Positions 7,014-16,078 of a stretch of 64,000 nucleotides of DNA are shown here, in pieces. The number at the start of each line of letters is the position of its first letter. Position 1 is the first letter of the stretch. The position numbers were made by a program, and so were the translations under genes. The notes under the pieces are model-generated. The model did not search any database. It worked only from the letters and a program-made list of their open reading frames with translations, and was not told the origin of the DNA. This stretch comes from Deltaproteobacteria bacterium. Its GTDB lineage: Bacteria; Desulfobacterota; Desulfomonilia; UBA1062. The stretch spans positions 1 through 64,000 of the forward strand of contig JAHDRW010000017.1 of NCBI GenBank assembly GCA_018433085.1, in the 5' to 3' direction.

Positions 7014-9545
7014 CTACAGGGGCCGGCCGATCTGGAGCACGAAGACCGGCCCTTCTTCGTCCAGACCCTCCGGCTGGGCCACGGGCCAGGCAAGCCCTGC
7101 CCTGAACGCGGAGAGGTTTCCCCAGGCGATCTCCATCGAGGTGATGAGCTCGAAGCCCGCCCCCGCGATCATCTGGTCCCTGCTCAGGGTGTCCGAGCAT
7201 ACCCCGGCGTCGACAAACGCCCCGATGCTCAGGCGGTGGAGGAAGAGGGGGAGCGTCTTGTGGCCCTGATGGATCTCAGCAAGCGGGCAGTACACCTCGA
7301 CGCTCGTGGTCACGGCCCTGTCCGCCTCGAGGATGTTGGCGGAAAACCCCCGGACAGGGAACAGCCGCGAGGGGCGGCGGGTGAAATAGCCCTCGCCCAC
7401 ATCGCCTCCCACCCGGAAGGTGCCGTGTCCGGGCGAGACCTCTCCCCAGCTTTTCCCGGCCTGGAAAAGGGCGGTCAGAAAGAGGTCTTTCCCGTACAGA
7501 AAACGTAGTGTCCCATACAGGGACCGGCGTCCGCCCGAGTACGCCTCTGCCGTGAGCGACGGGGTGCAGGGGCCGATCCGGCCCTGCAGGGAAAGATCGC
7601 CCCACAGCTCATGGTCCTTCCCGTCATCGTCATGGTCCTCCAGCGGCTCATAGGTCAGCCCGTGGAGCGAGAGCGAGGCCCACGGCATTCCGGGAGGCCG
7701 TATCCCCACCGAGATCTCGTGCCGCGACTCCTCGGTTTTCGGGGTGTTGGCCGGGTCGTAGGAAAGGGGATAGCGGGCAAAGGCGAGGGAGAGGTTCCGG
7801 ATGCCCGTTCCCGCCTGGAGAGAAAGGTAGTCGAGGTTAAAGGAGTATCGGAAGCCTGCCCGCAGGGTATAGTCGCCGCTTACGTCCCTCCCCCAGGTGG
7901 CGAGCCCGGCCTGCACGTCGGAGGGGCCCGCGTAGAGATCAGGGGCCATGAAGTTGGGGATGATGCTTGGCCACGGGGAATAGGGAAGGGGTTCCAGGTC
8001 GGCTGCAGGTTCGGGCTCCCGGGGCGCGGAGGCCGGGGCGCCCTTCGGGGAGACAGGCGACCCCTCGATCCGTCCGCGCTCTACGAGCCATCCGGAATCG
8101 CTCAGATCCAGGTATGCGTTGTCCCTGGGAAGGACGGCCCCCTGCCCGCTGCCGGCCGCTGCGGTCATGTCCGCGCGGCGGATCCGGAAGGTCCCGCCGG
8201 AGTTGGAGGAAAACACGAGTCCTTCTTCAGTCCACCAGGGGTCCATCTCCACGCTCCCGGAATCGGTCACCCGCTTCCACGTGGTGTCATACACCCAGAT
8301 GTCCCAGTTCCCGCCCGTGTTGGCCGAGACCGCGACCCGGTCTCTCTCATCGAGGACCGGCCCGGAAAGCTGGATAACGCCCGCAGGCGCGGGGAGCTCA
8401 CGCTGGACCGCGATGCGCATGCCCAGGGGGCCCTCTTCGATCCGATAAAGCACGATATGCGGCCGGGACCCTTTCCGGGACACGGCCACTCCCCCGGGGG
8501 CCGGGTCCCAGATATGCTCCTTTCCGGGATCGAGAACCACCCCTCCCCGGTGCCCGGCGATCCGGACGATGCCGTCCTGTCCGTACTCGGATAGCCACAA
8601 GACATTGTCCGAGTCCACATGCCCGTATCTTCCCCGCTGCCTGACCTGTTTCCTGCCGGGATAAACGCCCGAGGCGTTCCAGTAGATGAAGGGCTCGGGC
8701 CAGTAGCCCTCGATGGGCACGCCTTCCCCGTTGCTGCCGGCGCCGGGCGTCTCCTCGAGAAAATCCGACCAGAGCGCTGGCCAGGTCTTTCCGAAGACAT
8801 CGACGGCCTTCAGATCGATCTCGATGGGGATGACGCCCCCGCCGTGGACGAGGAGAAACTCCCGGATCCTTTCCCAGCCGTAACGGCTCAAGACCCATTC
8901 CATGAACGGGATGCCGTGGATCCGGTAGGCGTGGTATCCGGGCCATCTGCCCGGATGGTTGCTGATCTGGGAGATGTCGTCCGGGACAGAGGCGCGGAAG
9001 AGGGCCGTGCGGTACGGGTCGGCGAGGCCGGAACCGGTGTACGACGAGTACAACAGGGCGCTGGTCCCTTCGAAAAACCAGGGGGGAAGGACGAGGTTGG
9101 GGGACGAGATCTCTCCGAATAACGAGCGGCCGGCTGCGGGCAGGCCTGCCCGCAGCGAATACATGCCCAGGAGGCACAGGCCCTTGAAGTAGAAGTACAT
9201 CCACGGATCGGCCTCGAGGTACCCGTCTTCCAGAACGCCCGGGGCCCGGAGCGGTATCCGGATCTCCCGGTGGGGTATCATGTGGACCGAGGGCCCGGGC
9301 AGGTCGATGCTCTCATCCAGGATCACCTGCACGGGTCTCGCCACCGGCAGGTCCTGCCGGGCGAGGAAATCGAGTGCGCCGGGCGTCTGCTGCACGAGCC
9401 GGGACACGATTGCCTCTTCGCCCGGCGGGTAGGAGAAGGTTACGCCGGATGACTCCACCTGCACCAGTTCCGCCGTATCCGCAGGCGCTTCGAGGAGAAG
9501 CGCTAGGAGAAGCGTGATGATGACCGCGCGGATGCCCTGTCCGAT
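7014..9545 (-). CDS. Large exported beta-propeller / outer-membrane beta-barrel protein with degenerate peptidase-MA-like N-domain
   Basis: The coding frame reads through a clear signal peptide (GIRAVIITLLLALLLEAPADTA) with no ATG, GTG or TTG before it. The only in-frame candidate next to a Shine-Dalgarno is ATC at 9543-9545, 7 nt after GGAGGA. The first conventional start, GTG at 9464, would discard the leader. The mature N-domain (about 230 residues) resembles peptidase-MA-like proteins (LPPWFFEGTSALLYSSY) but shows no HExxH. It is followed by TolB-type propeller repeats (VAVSANTGGNWDIWVYD, LVFSSNSGGTFRIR) and about 300 C-terminal residues of alternating strands resembling an Omp85/surface-antigen barrel. 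It probably sits in the outer membrane. It follows fdhD in the same frame after one TAG. The start is uncertain; the function is not assigned. Confidence 0.7.
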   Translation of the reverse strand: MGQGIRAVIITLLLALLLEAPADTAELVQVESSGVTFSYPPGEEAIVSRLVQQTPGALDFLARQDLPVARPVQVILDESIDLPGPSVHMIPHREIRIPLRAPGVLEDGYLEADPWMYFYFKGLCLLGMYSLRAGLPAAGRSLFGEISSPNLVLPPWFFEGTSALLYSSYTGSGLADPYRTALFRASVPDDISQISNHPGRWPGYHAYRIHGIPFMEWVLSRYGWERIREFLLVHGGGVIPIEIDLKAVDVFGKTWPALWSDFLEETPGAGSNGEGVPIEGYWPEPFIYWNASGVYPGRKQVRQRGRYGHVDSDNVLWLSEYGQDGIVRIAGHRGGVVLDPGKEHIWDPAPGGVAVSRKGSRPHIVLYRIEEGPLGMRIAVQRELPAPAGVIQLSGPVLDERDRVAVSANTGGNWDIWVYDTTWKRVTDSGSVEMDPWWTEEGLVFSSNSGGTFRIRRADMTAAAGSGQGAVLPRDNAYLDLSDSGWLVERGRIEGSPVSPKGAPASAPREPEPAADLEPLPYSPWPSIIPNFMAPDLYAGPSDVQAGLATWGRDVSGDYTLRAGFRYSFNLDYLSLQAGTGIRNLSLAFARYPLSYDPANTPKTEESRHEISVGIRPPGMPWASLSLHGLTYEPLEDHDDDGKDHELWGDLSLQGRIGPCTPSLTAEAYSGGRRSLYGTLRFLYGKDLFLTALFQAGKSWGEVSPGHGTFRVGGDVGEGYFTRRPSRLFPVRGFSANILEADRAVTTSVEVYCPLAEIHQGHKTLPLFLHRLSIGAFVDAGVCSDTLSRDQMIAGAGFELITSMEIAWGNLSAFRAGLAWPVAQPEGLDEEGPVFVLQIGRPL

Positions 9546-9584
9546 GCCTGTTCCTCCCGGTAACGGTGAAAGAAACTGCGCCGT

Positions 9585-10403
9585 CTATCCTTGGGGGTCG
9601 GACGGGGAACCGCCGCTCGCAGGCGTGTTTCCCGGCACGAGCCCGGCTATGCGCTCCGGATGGGAGTAGACGCAAAAACTGTCCTGTTTTACGCGGCCCA
9701 CCAGGGTAAGCCCGGCCCTCTGCGCGGTCTCGGCCCCCTGTCGCGTGGTGGCCGCCTTGCTGATCACCACGGGTATGCCTGCGTTCGCCGCCTTGGTGAT
9801 CATGCCCGAGGGTTGTCTCCCCGTGCACCCGAGCACGCACCCGGAGAGGTCGATCCCGTTGAGCAGCGCGTGGCCGATCACCTTGTCCACGGTGTTGTGC
9901 CTGCCGATGTCGCTGCTCTTGGCGACGAGCTCGTCCTTGGAGAACAGCACCGAGCAGTGCGCGCCGCCGGTGCGTTCCCAGAGCTCGGAGACGATGTGGG
10001 AGATCACGGTGAAGATGAGCTCCCGGTCGATCACCAGCGAGCTCCGGACGTGCGATATGAGCGTGCCCGAGGTGGGGCCGCCGCAGGACTCGATGATGCC
10101 GCGCAGGGAACCGGACCGCTCCGCTGCCGTCACCTGGACCGTGAGCCCCTGAACCCGGACATCCTGGATTTCTCCTGCAAGGCCCTCGCTGACCACGAAC
10201 CCCGCGCCCAGTTCCCGGAGCTGAACGGGTGAGGCCACGAGGGTGCTCATGGGCCTGTTGTTCAGGACGATGACCACGACATCTTCGGTGCAGACCTCCT
10301 GCTCCGTCTCCCGGACGACTCCCTTATCGGACGTCCAGCAGCGTATCGCGCCCATCGTGTCGGTAAGATCCTCATTCCATTTCATAGCAGAGTGATATAC
10401 CAT
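9585..10403 (-). CDS. fdhD: Formate dehydrogenase accessory sulfurtransferase FdhD
   Basis: The 272-residue FdhD family protein transfers sulfur from IscS-type desulfurase to the molybdenum or tungsten cofactor of formate dehydrogenases. The family signature is seen in LGCTGRQPSGMITKAANAG and in AGLTLVGRVK near the end. The family's CxxC pair is represented here only by C107 (IIESCGGPTSGT), with Pro110 at the position of the second Cys. The ATG at 10403 follows AGGA at suitable spacing; an ATG at 10385 lacks one. It lies 38 nt downstream of the rRNA methylase gene. No formate dehydrogenase gene is in the window, so its client is encoded elsewhere. Confidence 0.88.
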   Translation of the reverse strand: MVYHSAMKWNEDLTDTMGAIRCWTSDKGVVRETEQEVCTEDVVVIVLNNRPMSTLVASPVQLRELGAGFVVSEGLAGEIQDVRVQGLTVQVTAAERSGSLRGIIESCGGPTSGTLISHVRSSLVIDRELIFTVISHIVSELWERTGGAHCSVLFSKDELVAKSSDIGRHNTVDKVIGHALLNGIDLSGCVLGCTGRQPSGMITKAANAGIPVVISKAATTRQGAETAQRAGLTLVGRVKQDSFCVYSHPERIAGLVPGNTPASGGSPSDPQG

Positions 10404-10441
10404 GAAAAATTCCTGCGCTCAATTAAAGGATGCGCTCGGCT

Positions 10442-11137
10442 CTAAGCGTTTTTTCTGACCACGAGCTCGTACAGGGCGATGCCCGCGCTCTGGGACACAT
10501 TGAGGGAATTGAAGGGGCCCCTCATCGGGATGTGGGCAACGATATCCGCCTCCTTTTCCATGCCGGAGCGGATCCCCACATTTTCTCCGCCCAGGACGAC
10601 GGCAAGCCGGTCATAGGACGGGACCTCCGATACGGGCACAGGGCCCTGCGCATCGAGGCCCACGACCCAGAACCCCTCTTTCTTGAGCTCCCTGGCCGCC
10701 GTCCTCAGGTTTTTGACCCGGGCGATGGACGCGTGCTCGGCCGCTCCGGCAGAGGCCTTGATCACGGCAGCGGTCACATGGGCGGCCCTGTCTTCCGGAA
10801 TGACGATCCCCGCATCGGCAAGGGCATAGGCGGTACGGATAATGGCCCCGGTGTTCTGGGGATCTTCGATGGAGTCCAGGAGGACCACGACCTTTTTCTG
10901 CATCAGCTCCTTGAGGGGTACATAGCGGTAAGGCGACACGCGCGCCACCACGCCCTGGTGAAAGGTGGACCGGGCGATGTGGTCGAGCTCTTTTCTTGAC
11001 AGGGTGATGACGCGGATCTTTCCGGCCGCACCGGCTATCTCGCCGTAATTCTGCCGTGCCGTCATGATCTCGTAGAAGGTTCTCCTGCCTGCGGCCAGGG
11101 CCTCCATCACCGGATTCATTCCATAGATGACTTCCAA
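10442..11137 (-). CDS. rlmB: 23S rRNA (guanosine-2'-O)-methyltransferase RlmB/TrmH family
   Basis: The 231-residue SPOUT methylase shows an N-terminal substrate-binding domain (EVIYGMNPVMEALAAGR) and the three SpoU motifs: NTGAIIRTAYALADAG, VVLGGENVGIRSGM and IPMRGPFNSLNVSQSAGIAL. These form the knotted SAM site. RlmB methylates the 2'-O of G2251 in the 23S rRNA P loop, and the length is right for it. Other TrmH-type specificities cannot be excluded from sequence alone. It is probably co-transcribed with fdhD, 38 nt downstream. Confidence 0.88.
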   Translation of the reverse strand: MEVIYGMNPVMEALAAGRRTFYEIMTARQNYGEIAGAAGKIRVITLSRKELDHIARSTFHQGVVARVSPYRYVPLKELMQKKVVVLLDSIEDPQNTGAIIRTAYALADAGIVIPEDRAAHVTAAVIKASAGAAEHASIARVKNLRTAARELKKEGFWVVGLDAQGPVPVSEVPSYDRLAVVLGGENVGIRSGMEKEADIVAHIPMRGPFNSLNVSQSAGIALYELVVRKNA

Positions 11138-11297
11138 TCTTCACTCCTTTTTCTTAGGGGCATTGCTCAAAAAACCGGGTCGGCACGGACAACACCGCCT
11201 CGGTCCGGCTTGAACGGGTGTCTCATACTAACCCATATCTTCACGGATTACATCATGGTTTTTTTCACGTGCTCGAGGCCTTTGTTCCGCCCCTTTT

Positions 11298-12155
11298 TCA
11301 TGAGTCGGGAACCCAGCTCACCCGGTATTCCAGGGTCCCGGGCATCCCGATTCCGGGCTGGTGCTCCTGCCTCCGCCAGCCTCCGGTGATCCCGAGGGAG
11401 GATGCGGCCGATGAAAAGTGGAACATGGCGATGCCCATGTCGATGCACTGGAGATCCAACTGGGAAAAAAGCCTCCGGTATCCGGGGGTCCGGGAGAGGA
11501 AGAAGTGGACGCCCGTCTCCGTGACCACGACCCGCCAGGGCTGCCTGTTGGATGCCGACGGGGCGAGCCGCACCATCTCCAGGGCCTCGCCGTACGCGCC
11601 GGCCCCTGCCGGGTCGAAGGGGGTCGAAAAATCATCGCGGAAGAAGAGCTCGGCAAAGGGTTTCCGGTTTTTCGAACCCGCGCCCATGACGAAGAGGGAG
11701 TCCAGGATGGAGCGTTTCCCTGCAACGTACCCCACCGGGCTCACGGCCGGAATGACCTCGTCCGGGGTCAGGTCCACGGCCCTGCCGTAATAGTCCCGGC
11801 TGAAGGTCCCTCCCATCCAGCAGGTGCCCAGCCCCAGCCCGGTGCAGAAGAGGATGATGGATTCAAAGGAATAGCCGAAATCCTCCCAAGCCGCGGGAGA
11901 TGGCCGTGCGACCCCCACCAGGGTATGGCGCGCGCCCCTGATCACCCCGTAGGTGCCGGGGGTGCGGGTTTTTTCGGGCACAGGAGAGTCCACGAGCCGG
12001 AAGCGCAACGTACTGCCGAAGGGCGGGGCGTCGAGGGAGTCGATAAAGCCCTGTATCCGGTCTTTGAGATCATCGGCGAGATGCTCCCGCCGGTAGCTCC
12101 TCCACGACTTTCTCCGCCGGATGAGCTCGGTCACCGGCTCCGTGTAATGTGCCAT
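11298..12155 (-). CDS. Nitroreductase family protein
   Basis: The 285-residue protein carries a nitroreductase signature (TELIRRRKSWRSYRREHL near the start, and LAPSASNRQPWRVVV near residue 215) and resembles the putative TM-nitroreductase subgroup. Such enzymes use FMN for two-electron hydride transfer. A central segment (SFESIILFCTGLGLGTCWMGG) matches the FMN-domain helix usually placed between the two halves. It is the last gene of a four-gene operon, 36 nt after the epimerase-like gene, so it may act on an intermediate of that pathway. Substrate unknown. Confidence 0.75.
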   Translation of the reverse strand: MAHYTEPVTELIRRRKSWRSYRREHLADDLKDRIQGFIDSLDAPPFGSTLRFRLVDSPVPEKTRTPGTYGVIRGARHTLVGVARPSPAAWEDFGYSFESIILFCTGLGLGTCWMGGTFSRDYYGRAVDLTPDEVIPAVSPVGYVAGKRSILDSLFVMGAGSKNRKPFAELFFRDDFSTPFDPAGAGAYGEALEMVRLAPSASNRQPWRVVVTETGVHFFLSRTPGYRRLFSQLDLQCIDMGIAMFHFSSAASSLGITGGWRRQEHQPGIGMPGTLEYRVSWVPDS

Positions 12156-12191
12156 GAAAAGGTTCCTCCTCGTCTTTATGATACTACTATA

Positions 12192-13169
12192 CTAGCGGCC
12201 CAGGTATTCGTCCACCCACGGGCGGATTTCCGCGAGGGCCTGTTCATAGGAAACCCGGGTGCTCCACCCCAGCTCGGTCTTTGCCTTTGTGGTGTCCACA
12301 TCGTTGTCCCTGCCCATGATCGCTGCAACGAGCCTCGTTACGGGCGGGCGAATGTTCAGCGGGGTCAGCATCCTCTCCGAGATTGCACCGAGCCTCCAGG
12401 CAAGGGAAAAGGGGATGCTGAACCCGGGTTTTTTCCCTACCATGGCCCCCAGGTCTGTCAGATAGCGCTTCCAGGTCACGTCCCAGTCGTCGCGCAGGTG
12501 GTAGGTGCTGCACTCCGGACCTGTCCGGGTGCCGGCCAGGATCATACCGCTTACGAGATTGTCCACGTAGACGAGGCTGGCGCTGTATCGGCCGTGATCC
12601 AGGAGGGGGACGAACAAGCCCCTGAACCTGTCCACGATGTCCCTGACCCAGACGCTCCCCGGGCCGGTGACGTTTGCGGGCCTCACGATTACGGCATTCA
12701 CCAGGCCCTGCTCGTGGAAGGAGCGCACGAGCCGCTCGGCCTCCAGCTTTGCATCGTTGTACGGTACCCCGGACATGCATGCCCCGTCGCACTCTTTCAT
12801 CCCCTTGAGGTGTCTGCCGAGACCGCATGCGGCGATCGAGCTCACGTACACGAAACGCACGCCTTTCCCCGCGCTCTCGGCCAGGAGATTCCCGGTGCCT
12901 TCGACAATGGGCCCATAGAAGGACTGCCTGGTGCCCCAGTCCGTTACCCGGGCCGCCAGATGGAACACGATATCGATCCCCTTCAGGATACCCTTCAGAC
13001 CTTGAGGATCGTCCAGATTCCCCCGGCGGATGTCGCCCGTGTAATCCCTGATGTGGTCGACCGCCTCTCCCGGCAGGACGAGGGATCGCACCTCCATGCC
13101 CTGGCGGGCAAGCTCTTTGACCAGCCGCGAGCCGATGAAGCCGGTGGCGCCGGTGACCAGTGCCCTCAT
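12192..13169 (-). CDS. NAD-dependent epimerase/dehydratase (extended SDR)
   Basis: The 325-residue extended short-chain dehydrogenase has an N-terminal Rossmann motif TGATGFIG (residues 6-13), VFHLAARV, a catalytic YVSSIAA region, YNDAK as the YxxxK active site, and RPANVTGPG. This resembles 3-beta-hydroxysteroid dehydrogenase/isomerase-like and sugar-nucleotide epimerase families. Its ATG overlaps the stop of the upstream dehydrogenase gene as ATGA (13166-13169), so translation is coupled. In-frame codons upstream belong to the neighbouring gene in another frame and are not part of this protein. It is the third gene of the ThDP-enzyme operon. Confidence 0.85.
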   Translation of the reverse strand: MRALVTGATGFIGSRLVKELARQGMEVRSLVLPGEAVDHIRDYTGDIRRGNLDDPQGLKGILKGIDIVFHLAARVTDWGTRQSFYGPIVEGTGNLLAESAGKGVRFVYVSSIAACGLGRHLKGMKECDGACMSGVPYNDAKLEAERLVRSFHEQGLVNAVIVRPANVTGPGSVWVRDIVDRFRGLFVPLLDHGRYSASLVYVDNLVSGMILAGTRTGPECSTYHLRDDWDVTWKRYLTDLGAMVGKKPGFSIPFSLAWRLGAISERMLTPLNIRPPVTRLVAAIMGRDNDVDTTKAKTELGWSTRVSYEQALAEIRPWVDEYLGR

Positions 13170-14404
13170 GGCCTCACCTCCTGCCCGCCGGAGAACCTGA
13201 CCAGGGTCTTGACGGCCCTGCTCCGGGACTTGGCGAGATTGATCTCGATCATCCGGGGGAACTGCTCCAGCGTGAAGGTGTGGGTGACCATCTCCTCCAG
13301 CGAGACCCTTTTTGTCCTGGCAAGCTCGATGGCCAACTCGAAGACGTGCACCATCCGCCCGTCCACCGGCATGAACGCGGATGAAAACACCCCCTTGACG
13401 GTCTGCAGCTTGAGCCACAGGGGGGTGAGATCGAGCTTTACCTCGTGGCCGATGCCCACCACCGACAACACGCCGCCCGAGGCCATTGCCCGCATGCACG
13501 TGTTGATCGTCTCCCTGCTTCCCACGGTGTCGAAAACCCGTGCGAAGCCGCCCATGAGAATGTCCTGCCCGAGCATGGGCCGGTACCGGGCGGCCCCCGT
13601 TATCTCCACGGCATGGCCCAGGATGTCGCCGTCCGTGAACACGTGATCGGCCCCGAATCTTCTGCAGAGCCCGGCATGAAAAGGCGAGGGCTCGGACAGG
13701 GTGATGGTGCAGTCCGTCTCCAGGGCCCTGAGAGCCTGGACGATGAGGCTGCCGATCACCCCGCCGCCGACCACCAGCACGTGCTCGCCTTTGTGCGGCC
13801 TGTTGTCCAGCACCGCCTGGAGGCAGACCGCCAGCGGTTCCATCAGGGCCCCCGCCACGTCGGTCACCTCGTCGGGCAGCCTGAACACCTGGCTCCGGTG
13901 TGCCACCAGGTATTCGGCGAATCCGGCACCCGTGTCCCTGCAGATGCCCGTGAACATGCCCGGCGCCAGTTTCCCCCGGGCAAAGTTTTCGCAGCTTCCC
14001 CACCTGCCTGCGCTGCACGCCGGGCAGAGGGTGTCGATGCCCCGGGCGTGGCAGCTCAGGTGTGGGGATATGGTCACCCGCTCGCCCACCCGGAAGCCCC
14101 CCGCGTCGCTTCCCGTCTCCACGATCTCGCCGGAGAGCTCATGGCCCAGGACGCAGGGAAAGGAGGTGAACGGCGACGCAGAGGGTGAATCCCTCAGGAA
14201 GATGAGATTCACGTCCGAGCCGCACAAACCGCAGGCGCGGGTCCTGATCCTGACCCACTCGGGGGAGGGGAGCGCGGGCTCCGGGATGTCCACGAGCCTC
14301 ACCGTGGCGAGCGGCCCCTCGTAATAGAGCTTCCGGTTCACCAACCCCAGAGCCTTCAGGGAAAGGTATCGGGGCACGGAAACGTTGAACTGGACGGCCT
14401 TCAT
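13166..14404 (-). CDS. Zinc-dependent alcohol dehydrogenase (MDR family)
   Basis: The 412-residue medium-chain dehydrogenase carries catalytic zinc ligands in CGLCGSDVN and GHE, a structural zinc lobe with four Cys (SCHARGIDTLCPACSAGRWGSCENF, first Cys uncertain), and the NAD(P)-binding VVGGGVIGSL motif in the middle. A 30-residue N-terminal extension (VPRYLSLKALGLVNRKLYYEG) precedes the usual start of the fold. It follows the ThDP-enzyme gene by 6 nt and overlaps the SDR gene by 4 nt, so the three products probably act in one pathway, oxidising or reducing a hydroxy intermediate. Confidence 0.87.
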   Translation of the reverse strand: MKAVQFNVSVPRYLSLKALGLVNRKLYYEGPLATVRLVDIPEPALPSPEWVRIRTRACGLCGSDVNLIFLRDSPSASPFTSFPCVLGHELSGEIVETGSDAGGFRVGERVTISPHLSCHARGIDTLCPACSAGRWGSCENFARGKLAPGMFTGICRDTGAGFAEYLVAHRSQVFRLPDEVTDVAGALMEPLAVCLQAVLDNRPHKGEHVLVVGGGVIGSLIVQALRALETDCTITLSEPSPFHAGLCRRFGADHVFTDGDILGHAVEITGAARYRPMLGQDILMGGFARVFDTVGSRETINTCMRAMASGGVLSVVGIGHEVKLDLTPLWLKLQTVKGVFSSAFMPVDGRMVHVFELAIELARTKRVSLEEMVTHTFTLEQFPRMIEINLAKSRSRAVKTLVRFSGGQEVRP

Positions 14405-14410
14405 GGCGCA

Positions 14411-16078
14411 TCACTCCATCTTGAGGCCGTCGATAAACTGCAGGGTCATGGGACTGATGGCGCAGGTGTCGGTCATGACGTTGACGCAGGCGGGCTTCCC
14501 GGACGCTACAGCCCTCCTGATGGCAGGCATGAGATCGGCGTCTTTTTCCACCAGTTCCCCGTAGCCGCCCAGTGCCTCTACGACCTTGTCGTACCGGACG
14601 GTCCCCAGGTGGGACCCGAACACCCGCTCACCACCATAGCACAGCTCCTGCCCGTGCTTGATCATGCCCCACGCCTGGTCGTTGTTCACGATGCAGAGGA
14701 TGGGGATGCCGTGCCGCACGGCCGTGTCGAACTCCATGGCGTTGAGCCCGAAGGAGCCGTCGCCGTTGATGAGCACCACCTGCTTGTCCGGTCTGGCGAG
14801 CTTGGCTGCAAGCGCGAAGGGAATGCCCGTGCCCAGGCACCCGAACTGGCCCCCGGCGGACGCGTACACCGCCGCCCGCTCCCTGGCCTGGAGACCTACG
14901 GCACCGTAGTACGAGGTGTCCCCGCCGTCGACGATGTAGATGGCGTCGTCTCCGACGGCCTGTCGGGTCAGGGCGATGAGGCGTTGGGGATGGATGGGGT
15001 CTGAAGGGGTGTTCCGGGCCGCCACCTCTTCGGCGGTCATGGGCAGGTAGGTGTCTCTGAGCCCCTTGAGCCATGCATCGTGCCGCCTCTCCTCGACGAG
15101 CCCGTTCAGCCCCTTAAGGGCGAGCTTCACGTCGCCCACCAGGCCCACGTCGGCGGCCCGGTTGCGGTCGATCTCGGCCGGGTTGATGTCCACCCGCACG
15201 AGTTTTGCCTGGGGGAAGACCTGGCCGTACATGAGCAGCCAGTTGAACCGTACCCCCAGGGCGATCACCAGGTCGGTCTGGGAGGCGGCCGTGAGCATTG
15301 CCATCATGCCGCCGTCCCACAGGGACAGGGGATGGTCGTCGGGGAGTATCCCCCGGGCGGTGTTGATGAGGAAGAAGGGTATCCCGGTCTTCTCCGCGAA
15401 TTGTCTGAATTCGTCCCCGCAGTCCGAGGCGCCCATGCCGCCGCCGCCGATGATGATGGGCCTCTCCGCCCTGTCGATCAGCTCGGCCGCCTTTTCGACC
15501 GCCTCGGTATCCGGCTGGCAGGAGTAGGCCGACACACCCTTTGCGGGCCAGACAACCTTGTCTTCGCTCACCTTCACGTTGAGGATATCGGGCGGCAGCT
15601 CCAGAAACACGGGACCTTTTCTCCCGGTTGTGGCCTGCCTGAAGGCGATGGCCAGAAATTCGGGAATGCGCCTGGTATCGTGGCAGATACCGCACCATTT
15701 CACCGTGGATTTGATCATGTCGGCCTGCTTCATCTCCTGTAGCGCCCCCTTCTCGCAATCCCGGACCGGGGCGGTGCCGGAGATGATGACCATGGGAGCA
15801 TTTTCCAGCTGGGCGTTCACCACGCCGGTGAGCGCATTGGTGAAGCCGGGCCCGGCAGTGACGAGGCAGACCCCGGGGCGGTCCCGGTAAATCGACCAGG
15901 CGTGGGCCATCATGGCGGCCGCCTGCTCGTGCCGCACGTCGATCAGCCGCACCTTCTCGTTCAGCAGACCGTCGTAGATGCGGTCGATGTGCCCTCCCGA
16001 GAGCGAGAAGACCATCTCCACTCCCTCCACCTGCCTGAGATACCTTGCCACCAGATGCCCGCCGGAAATGTCTGCCAT
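14411..16078 (-). CDS. Thiamine-diphosphate-dependent enzyme (acetolactate synthase / 2-hydroxyacyl lyase-like)
   Basis: The 555-residue protein has the three-domain layout of the acetolactate synthase superfamily: an N-terminal pyrimidine-binding domain with catalytic Glu51 in RHEQAAAMMA and the AGPGFTNALTG loop, a central FAD-like domain (PIIIGGGGMGASD), and a C-terminal ThDP/Mg domain with GDGSFGLNAMEF ending in IVNND. The superfamily includes acetolactate synthase, oxalyl-CoA decarboxylase, 2-hydroxyacyl-CoA lyase, benzaldehyde lyase and cyclohexane-1,2-dione hydrolase. No regulatory small subunit follows, and the neighbours are dehydrogenases, so a catabolic C-C lyase or hydrolase is more likely than branched-chain amino acid synthesis. 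First gene of a four-gene operon divergent from a TetR gene. Confidence 0.85.
   Translation of the reverse strand: MADISGGHLVARYLRQVEGVEMVFSLSGGHIDRIYDGLLNEKVRLIDVRHEQAAAMMAHAWSIYRDRPGVCLVTAGPGFTNALTGVVNAQLENAPMVIISGTAPVRDCEKGALQEMKQADMIKSTVKWCGICHDTRRIPEFLAIAFRQATTGRKGPVFLELPPDILNVKVSEDKVVWPAKGVSAYSCQPDTEAVEKAAELIDRAERPIIIGGGGMGASDCGDEFRQFAEKTGIPFFLINTARGILPDDHPLSLWDGGMMAMLTAASQTDLVIALGVRFNWLLMYGQVFPQAKLVRVDINPAEIDRNRAADVGLVGDVKLALKGLNGLVEERRHDAWLKGLRDTYLPMTAEEVAARNTPSDPIHPQRLIALTRQAVGDDAIYIVDGGDTSYYGAVGLQARERAAVYASAGGQFGCLGTGIPFALAAKLARPDKQVVLINGDGSFGLNAMEFDTAVRHGIPILCIVNNDQAWGMIKHGQELCYGGERVFGSHLGTVRYDKVVEALGGYGELVEKDADLMPAIRRAVASGKPACVNVMTDTCAISPMTLQFIDGLKME

Noticed and set aside
11418-13646. 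Plus-strand open frame of 742 codons
   Set aside because: Antisense to the nitroreductase, SDR and dehydrogenase genes, with no recognisable motifs.
12192-14018. Fusion of the SDR with an N-terminal 280-residue extension
   Set aside because: The extension is the wrong frame of the dehydrogenase gene; the SDR has its own ATG overlapping that gene's stop.
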